From Dehalococcoidia bacterium (GTDB taxonomy: Bacteria; Chloroflexota; Dehalococcoidia; GIF9; AB-539-J10), in assembly GCA_016930935.1 (NCBI GenBank), contig JAFGFT010000019.1:1-64000 (forward strand): DNA of 64,000 bases, written 5' to 3'. Under the pieces are notes generated by a model. That model was given only the letters and a program-made list of their open reading frames with translations. It searched no databases and was not told the DNA's origin. Below are positions 59,922 through 64,000 of the stretch, piece after piece. The translations under genes and the position numbers were made by a program. Each line of letters opens with the position of its first letter. The first letter of the stretch is position 1.

Positions 59922-61349
59922 TTGCGAAAGGTAGTAGCTGACGCACTTGATGCTCTCCTTGACGTGCTTCCGCCCCATGTCCGCGAACCTCTTCGCGAGC
60001 AGTCACGGATAAACGACATCCTCGAGATTGTCATAGACCTCGGGAGTCCCCCCGAAGCGCGCTTCCCTCAAGAGGAAGTGCTCGTCAGCAGCAAAGAAGT
60101 CGACCAGGAAGACATCGCCTATGTCGTGTCGCGAATCGGGGAGTTTACCAGTGACAACAGGGCGGGCATCGAACGTACGCTGCACCGCATCTCAGCGATG
60201 CGCAACCGCCATGGCGCCATTGTCGGACTCACCTGCAGGGTCGGCCGTGCCGTATTCGGCATGGTTGACATGATAGAGGACCTTATCGAGTCCGGGCAGA
60301 ACATCCTGCTCCTCGGCAGACCGGGAGTTGGCAAGACGACCATGCTGCGCGAGGCAGCCAGGGTACTCGCAGACAGCGCGAAGAAGCGCGTCATCGTTAT
60401 CGACACATCGAACGAGATTGCCGGTGATGGTGATATTCCCCATCCCGCCATCGGTCACGCTCGGCGCATGCAGGTCTCTTCTCCTGAACGGCAGCACGCA
60501 GTGATGATTGAGGCCGTCGAGAACCACATGCCCGAGGTCATCATTATCGATGAAATAGGAACTGAACTTGAGGCTCAGGCCGCGAGGACGATTGCCGAAA
60601 GAGGGGTACAACTCATCGGAACGGCACACGGCAACAGCTTGGACAACCTCATTCTGAACCCCACACTTGCCGACCTCGTTGGAGGCACGCAGTCCGTGAC
60701 ACTGGGAGACGAAGAGGCACGGCGGCGGCGCACGCAGAAGTCCGTGCTGGAACGCAGGGCACCTCCCACGTTCGACGTAATCGTTGAGATTGTCGATTTC
60801 TACCGTGTCTCGGTCCATCTGAATGTTGCCGAAGCTGTGGACAGCCTTCTGGCTCACAAGTCCGTGCAGACGGAGACTCGCTGGGTTGATAGCGAAGACC
60901 GCGTCCGGCGGGAGACCCAGCGCTCCACTGCCACTGGTGCCACAACTCGTGAAGAAGAAGCCGAGGTTTCGTTCCTTCCGGGTCATGAGATACCCGTCAG
61001 AATCTTCCCCTTCGGTGTGAACAAGTCCCGCCTCGATGTCGCTGCCAGAAGAGAGAAGAAAGCAATACAGATAGTGGAGGATTTCCGCGGCTCCGACCTG
61101 TTCCTGACAACGTTGCCTCACTACCGGCGGAAGCCGCAGCGGGTTCGCGACGCCGAAGCGCTCGGCATTCCGGTCTACGTGCTCAAGAGCAACGACCTCT
61201 CACAATTGCGCCAATGCCTGCACTCCATGTCGCCCGGCCTCTCAAGAACCAGCTATGTCCAGGAACTGCAGCAGACCCTCTCCAGCAGGAAAGGCAAGAA
61301 CAGGGGCAGCGCCCAGCCACATGACAGAATCCCGCAGGAGGCAGCGTAG
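59922..61349 (+). CDS. SpoIIIAA-like AAA ATPase with R3H domain
   Basis: The product (475 aa) is a P-loop ATPase of the Ycf45/SpoIIIAA-like group. An N-terminal helical region is followed by the ATPase with Walker A GRPGVGKTTM near residue 136, VIVIDTSNEIAGDGDIPHPAIGHARRM, Walker B EVIIIDEIGTELEA and TAHGNSLDNLILNP. A charged linker leads to a C-terminal nucleic-acid-binding part (DVAARREKKAIQIVEDFRGSDLFLTTLPHYRRKPQRV). Homologs are often labelled single-stranded nucleic-acid-binding R3H. TTG 59922 has TAGGAG five bases before it; an in-frame TTG at 59907 would overlap pdxS. It leads the tmk-mnmA-rnhB-yraN run. Confidence 0.85.
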   Translation: MRKVVADALDALLDVLPPHVREPLREQSRINDILEIVIDLGSPPEARFPQEEVLVSSKEVDQEDIAYVVSRIGEFTSDNRAGIERTLHRISAMRNRHGAIVGLTCRVGRAVFGMVDMIEDLIESGQNILLLGRPGVGKTTMLREAARVLADSAKKRVIVIDTSNEIAGDGDIPHPAIGHARRMQVSSPERQHAVMIEAVENHMPEVIIIDEIGTELEAQAARTIAERGVQLIGTAHGNSLDNLILNPTLADLVGGTQSVTLGDEEARRRRTQKSVLERRAPPTFDVIVEIVDFYRVSVHLNVAEAVDSLLAHKSVQTETRWVDSEDRVRRETQRSTATGATTREEEAEVSFLPGHEIPVRIFPFGVNKSRLDVAARREKKAIQIVEDFRGSDLFLTTLPHYRRKPQRVRDAEALGIPVYVLKSNDLSQLRQCLHSMSPGLSRTSYVQELQQTLSSRKGKNRGSAQPHDRIPQEAA

Positions 61350-61353
61350 TCTG

Positions 61354-61992
61354 ATGGGGCTGCTCATCACATTCGAAGGAGGCGAGGGCTGCGGCAAGAG
61401 CACCCAGTCCAAGCGCCTTGCCCAGAAGTTGACAGAAGCAGGTCATGAGGTGGTGCGGACCTACGAGCCAGGAGGTACCGACCTCGGCATGGAGATTCGG
61501 CGCTCATTGAAGAAGCCCCGAGAGACCACCGTAGCTCCCGAGACTGAACTGCTCCTCTTTGCCGCGGCAAGGGCGCAACTCACACAAGAGGTCATCCTTC
61601 CTGCACTCTCAGAGGATTGCATTGTCATCTGCGACAGGTTCACAGACTCCACTCTCGCATACCAGGGATACGGGAGAGGAATTTCTCTCGACCTCGTTGA
61701 GACTCTCAATACCATTGCGGCACGGGGAATCATTCCCGACCTCGTTCTGCTACTCGACATGGACCCGGCTCTCGCCCTCAAGAGGAAAATGCAGTCGCGC
61801 GACCGCTTCGAGTACGAGGACATCAGTTTCCATGAGCGCGTGAGAAAGGGCTACCTGTTCCTTGCGGAGCAGGACCCGGAGCGATGGCTGGTCCTGAACG
61901 CGGCACAGCCCCTGAACTACACGTCACAGGCTATCCTCGAAAGAGTCCAGGGTCTCATTGCACAACACCGGATACGGTTGCGCCGTTCGTAG
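61354..61992 (+). CDS. tmk: Thymidylate kinase
   Basis: The product (212 aa) phosphorylates dTMP to dTDP. It has the P-loop FEGGEGCGKSTQ, the DR motif in ICDRFTDSTLAYQGYGRG and a lid region around RKMQSRDRFEYED. Length is standard. ATG 61354 is preceded by AGGAGG at 12 bases and follows the ATPase stop by four bases. An upstream in-frame ATG at 61321 would add eleven residues and overlap that gene; it is less likely. Confidence 0.94.
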   Translation: MGLLITFEGGEGCGKSTQSKRLAQKLTEAGHEVVRTYEPGGTDLGMEIRRSLKKPRETTVAPETELLLFAAARAQLTQEVILPALSEDCIVICDRFTDSTLAYQGYGRGISLDLVETLNTIAARGIIPDLVLLLDMDPALALKRKMQSRDRFEYEDISFHERVRKGYLFLAEQDPERWLVLNAAQPLNYTSQAILERVQGLIAQHRIRLRRS

Positions 61993-62033
61993 TAGACGCC
62001 ACCTGTGAGAGCAAGCAGGTCTGGCGGATTTCC

Positions 62034-63080
62034 ATGACACATCGAGCAGCGATCGCCCTCAGCGGAGGCGCCGATTCCGCGGTGACGGCCCTCATCCTGC
62101 GAGAGCAGGACTACGACTTGTTCGCCCTCCATCTCCTTCTCGTCAACACGCCCGCATCATTGTTGCAGCACGACAGGGCGCGCGATATCTCACGTCGTCT
62201 CGGCATCGAATTCCAGGTTGTCGACCTCACTCAGCAGTTCGCTGAACGCATTGTGACGCCCTTCTGTTCGGAGTATGCCAGAGGAAGAACGCCGAACCCC
62301 TGCATCAGCTGCAACAGGGACATCAAGTTCGGCCTTATGCTTCAGGAAGCGTGGGAGAGAGGGGCCGACTTTCTGGCGACAGGTCACTATGCCAGGGTTG
62401 TGCGCACAGCGGGACAGGCCTCGCTGCTACGCGCAACTGACAGGCACGCAGACCAGTCCTACTTCCTCTACGCCATCGACGATACCGCCCTGGCAAGCGT
62501 CCTCTTTCCCCTCGGTGCAATGCCAAGAAAGAAGGTCCGAGCAGTCGCGCAGGACGAGGGTTTCCAGACGGGACAGCCGAGCCAGGACATCTGTTTCGTG
62601 AGCGAGAAGAGCTACCATCAGTTCCTTGAACCAAGGACGTCGGCTGTGCCGGGCGACATCGTGGACACCGCAGGGAAGGTCCTGGGAAAGCACAAGGGGC
62701 TTCCGTTCTACACTGTGGGACAGCGCCGTGGATTGCGATTGTCTCTTGAGGAGCCGCGCTACGTACTGAGACTCGATGCACCCAACAACAGGGTGGTGGT
62801 GGGCAAAGAAGATGAATTGTACGTCGACGCAGCACTATTGTCCGACCTCGTCTGGCATGGCGGCACGCCGGCCACGAGTGAACTGGATGTATGCGCGAAG
62901 ACCCGATTCCGCTCGCGAGAGGCTCCCGCACGCGTAACTGTGGATAAAAACGCCGCGTGCGTAGCTTTCAGCGAGCCACAGCGTGCGATTGCCCCCGGTC
63001 AGTCGGTCGTGTTCTACGAAGGCGATGTCGTGCGTGGAGGCGGCATCATCACGGAGAGCACGCGTGGAGGCACCCCGTGA
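62034..63080 (+). CDS. mnmA: tRNA-specific 2-thiouridylase
   Basis: The product (348 aa) thiolates U34 of certain tRNAs. It has the PP-loop SGGADSAV (GG-DS kept), NPCISCNRDIKFG with the catalytic Cys, GHYAR, and the second Cys in GQPSQDICFVSEKSY. A central beta domain (KGLPFYTVGQRRGL) and a C-terminal beta barrel follow. Length is normal. ATG 62034 has only a weak site; an upstream extension overlaps tmk and lacks similarity. The stop overlaps the rnhB GTG. Confidence 0.93.
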   Translation: MTHRAAIALSGGADSAVTALILREQDYDLFALHLLLVNTPASLLQHDRARDISRRLGIEFQVVDLTQQFAERIVTPFCSEYARGRTPNPCISCNRDIKFGLMLQEAWERGADFLATGHYARVVRTAGQASLLRATDRHADQSYFLYAIDDTALASVLFPLGAMPRKKVRAVAQDEGFQTGQPSQDICFVSEKSYHQFLEPRTSAVPGDIVDTAGKVLGKHKGLPFYTVGQRRGLRLSLEEPRYVLRLDAPNNRVVVGKEDELYVDAALLSDLVWHGGTPATSELDVCAKTRFRSREAPARVTVDKNAACVAFSEPQRAIAPGQSVVFYEGDVVRGGGIITESTRGGTP

Positions 63081-63718
63081 CCACCGCACAACGCTACCCC
63101 ACTGCAGAGAGGGAGACCGAACTGCGTGAAGAGCGACTGTGGCCGGTCGCGGGAGTGGATGAGGCGGGCCGCGGTGCGCTGGCCGGCCCCGTTGTTGCCG
63201 GAGCTGTGGTGGCTGACTGGTGTCTGCACTTTCCATGGCACGATGAAGTGCGCGACAGCAAGCAACTCTCGGCCTCCAAACGAGAGCAACTGTTCGACAT
63301 TATCTGTCTCGAAACAAGCGGCGTCGGCGTCGGAATCGTCCCGAATACGGACGTTGATGCGATTGGCATCGCTGCCGCCACCCGCAAGGCGATGTGCCTG
63401 GCACTCGACAACCTTGCGGTGCGCCCGAACTACGTGCTCATCGACTGGATGACGCTGCCACAACTGCGGATTCGGCAGGAGGGAATCGTGAAAGGAGACA
63501 GCCGATGTCTCTCCATCGCCTGCGCATCCATCATTGCGAAGGTCACCCGTGACCGCATCATGAACGAAATGGATACGCTCCATCCGGGGTACAACTTCTC
63601 TCAGCACAAGGGCTACGGCACTGTTAGTCACCTCGCGCTTCTCAGGGACAATGGGGCATGTCCCGTTCACCGTTTCAGCTTCCGGCCCGTGCGACTGGTA
63701 GAGGCAGGTCTTCTTTGA
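63077..63718 (+). CDS. rnhB: Ribonuclease HII
   Basis: The product (213 aa) cuts RNA in RNA-DNA hybrids and removes ribonucleotides from DNA. It has GVDEAGRGALAGPVVAGAVV with the two catalytic acids, RDSKQLSASKREQLF, KGDSRCLSIACASIIAKVTRDRIM with the third acid, and HPGYNFSQHKGYGT. GTG 63077 is reached by a four-base overlap with mnmA and has GGAGG six bases upstream. Confidence 0.95.
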   Translation: MTTAQRYPTAERETELREERLWPVAGVDEAGRGALAGPVVAGAVVADWCLHFPWHDEVRDSKQLSASKREQLFDIICLETSGVGVGIVPNTDVDAIGIAAATRKAMCLALDNLAVRPNYVLIDWMTLPQLRIRQEGIVKGDSRCLSIACASIIAKVTRDRIMNEMDTLHPGYNFSQHKGYGTVSHLALLRDNGACPVHRFSFRPVRLVEAGLL

Positions 63719-64000
63719 AGCCTGCGGAGGTCGGACGGCGTGGCGAGGAACACGCAAAGGACCTGCTCAAGAAGCGCGGGTATAAGATAATCGAGACCAA
63801 CGCTCGTGGCCACTACGGAGAGATAGACATCGTGGCGAAGACGAAGGACTGCCACGTGTTCGCGGAGGTGAGAACACGTACTACGAACGAATTCGGGACT
63901 CCCGAGGAGTCCGTCAACCACCGCAAACAGCACAAGCTGGTCACCTGTGCACTGGATTATGTGGCTACTCACGAGGGGTTCGAGGACAAGCCATGGCGAA
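63715..64000 (+). CDS. YraN family (UPF0102) protein, 5' part
   Basis: The visible 95 codons encode a predicted nuclease-fold protein: VGRRGEEHAKDLLKKRGYKIIETNARGHYGEIDIVAKTKDCHVFAEVRTRTTNEFGTPEESVNHRKQHKL. GEID and EV.TR are the conserved PD-(D/E)XK-like positions. The start is TTG 63715, overlapping the rnhB stop by three bases. The gene runs off the right edge of the window. rnhB-yraN is a common gene pair; function is unproven. Confidence 0.9.
   Translation, partial: MKPAEVGRRGEEHAKDLLKKRGYKIIETNARGHYGEIDIVAKTKDCHVFAEVRTRTTNEFGTPEESVNHRKQHKLVTCALDYVATHEGFEDKPWR

Overview
The window reads as a stretch of a moderately GC-rich bacterial chromosome, most likely a member of the Chloroflexota (Dehalococcoidia-like). 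This is an inference from the gene repertoire (DUF951, a SWIM zinc-finger gene, a SpoIIIAA-like R3H ATPase next to tmk-mnmA-rnhB-yraN, an ilv-leu operon), from the mix of Shine-Dalgarno genes and genes with a -10 box directly before the start codon, and from frequent TTG/GTG starts. No rRNA, tRNA, CRISPR array or transposase was seen.

Region 1 (1-2.8 kb) holds the 5' part of an NSS-family amino-acid transporter and a Glu/Leu/Phe/Val dehydrogenase. Region 2 (2.8-21 kb) is the striking accessory part. It looks like a dedicated system for secreting and assembling SipW/TasA-like surface proteins. It encodes a DUF5305-like membrane protein, an unusual ER-type (Ser/His) signal peptidase fused to a polytopic N-terminal domain, a 1474-residue modular subtilase, and seven paralogous secreted proteins whose N-termini all carry a hydrophobic stretch ending in a TasA/camelysin-like A-[SY]-W-[TA]-D signal. 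Two regulators with degenerate (pseudo-receiver) domains sit among them. The upstream regions of the paralogs carry recurring GC-rich, structure-prone elements, two of them ending in intrinsic terminators, which suggests an undescribed cis-regulatory RNA family.

Region 3 (20.5-26 kb) has small DNA- and zinc-binding proteins, folC, a pair of MaoC-type hydratases, pyrF, DUF951 and dinB. Region 4 (26-36.5 kb) is the complete branched-chain amino-acid pathway except ilvD: ilvB-ilvN-ilvC-leuA-leuC-leuD-leuB, then two near-duplicate ilvE genes. Each of the three transcription units starts with a short leader peptide and an intrinsic terminator, two of them with strongly branched-chain-rich leaders, so attenuation is the likely control.

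Region 5 (36.5-54.4 kb) is mixed. It contains class II aldolase, rpsT and relA/spoT; a DUF5701 gene interrupted by an in-frame TAG; an MsrAB lipoprotein and a phosphotriesterase-like protein; a group of C_GCAxxG_C_C protein, RraA-like protein, panB and metallo-beta-lactamase; a large membrane-anchored papain-like peptidase; and an epimerase, a Na+/solute symporter and rsmG.

Region 6 (54.4-64 kb) carries an acyl-CoA cassette (SDR, 3-hydroxyacyl-CoA dehydrogenase, HMG-CoA-synthase-like/DUF35 fusion, thiolase). It is followed by the housekeeping run pdxS, R3H ATPase, tmk, mnmA, rnhB and the start of yraN.
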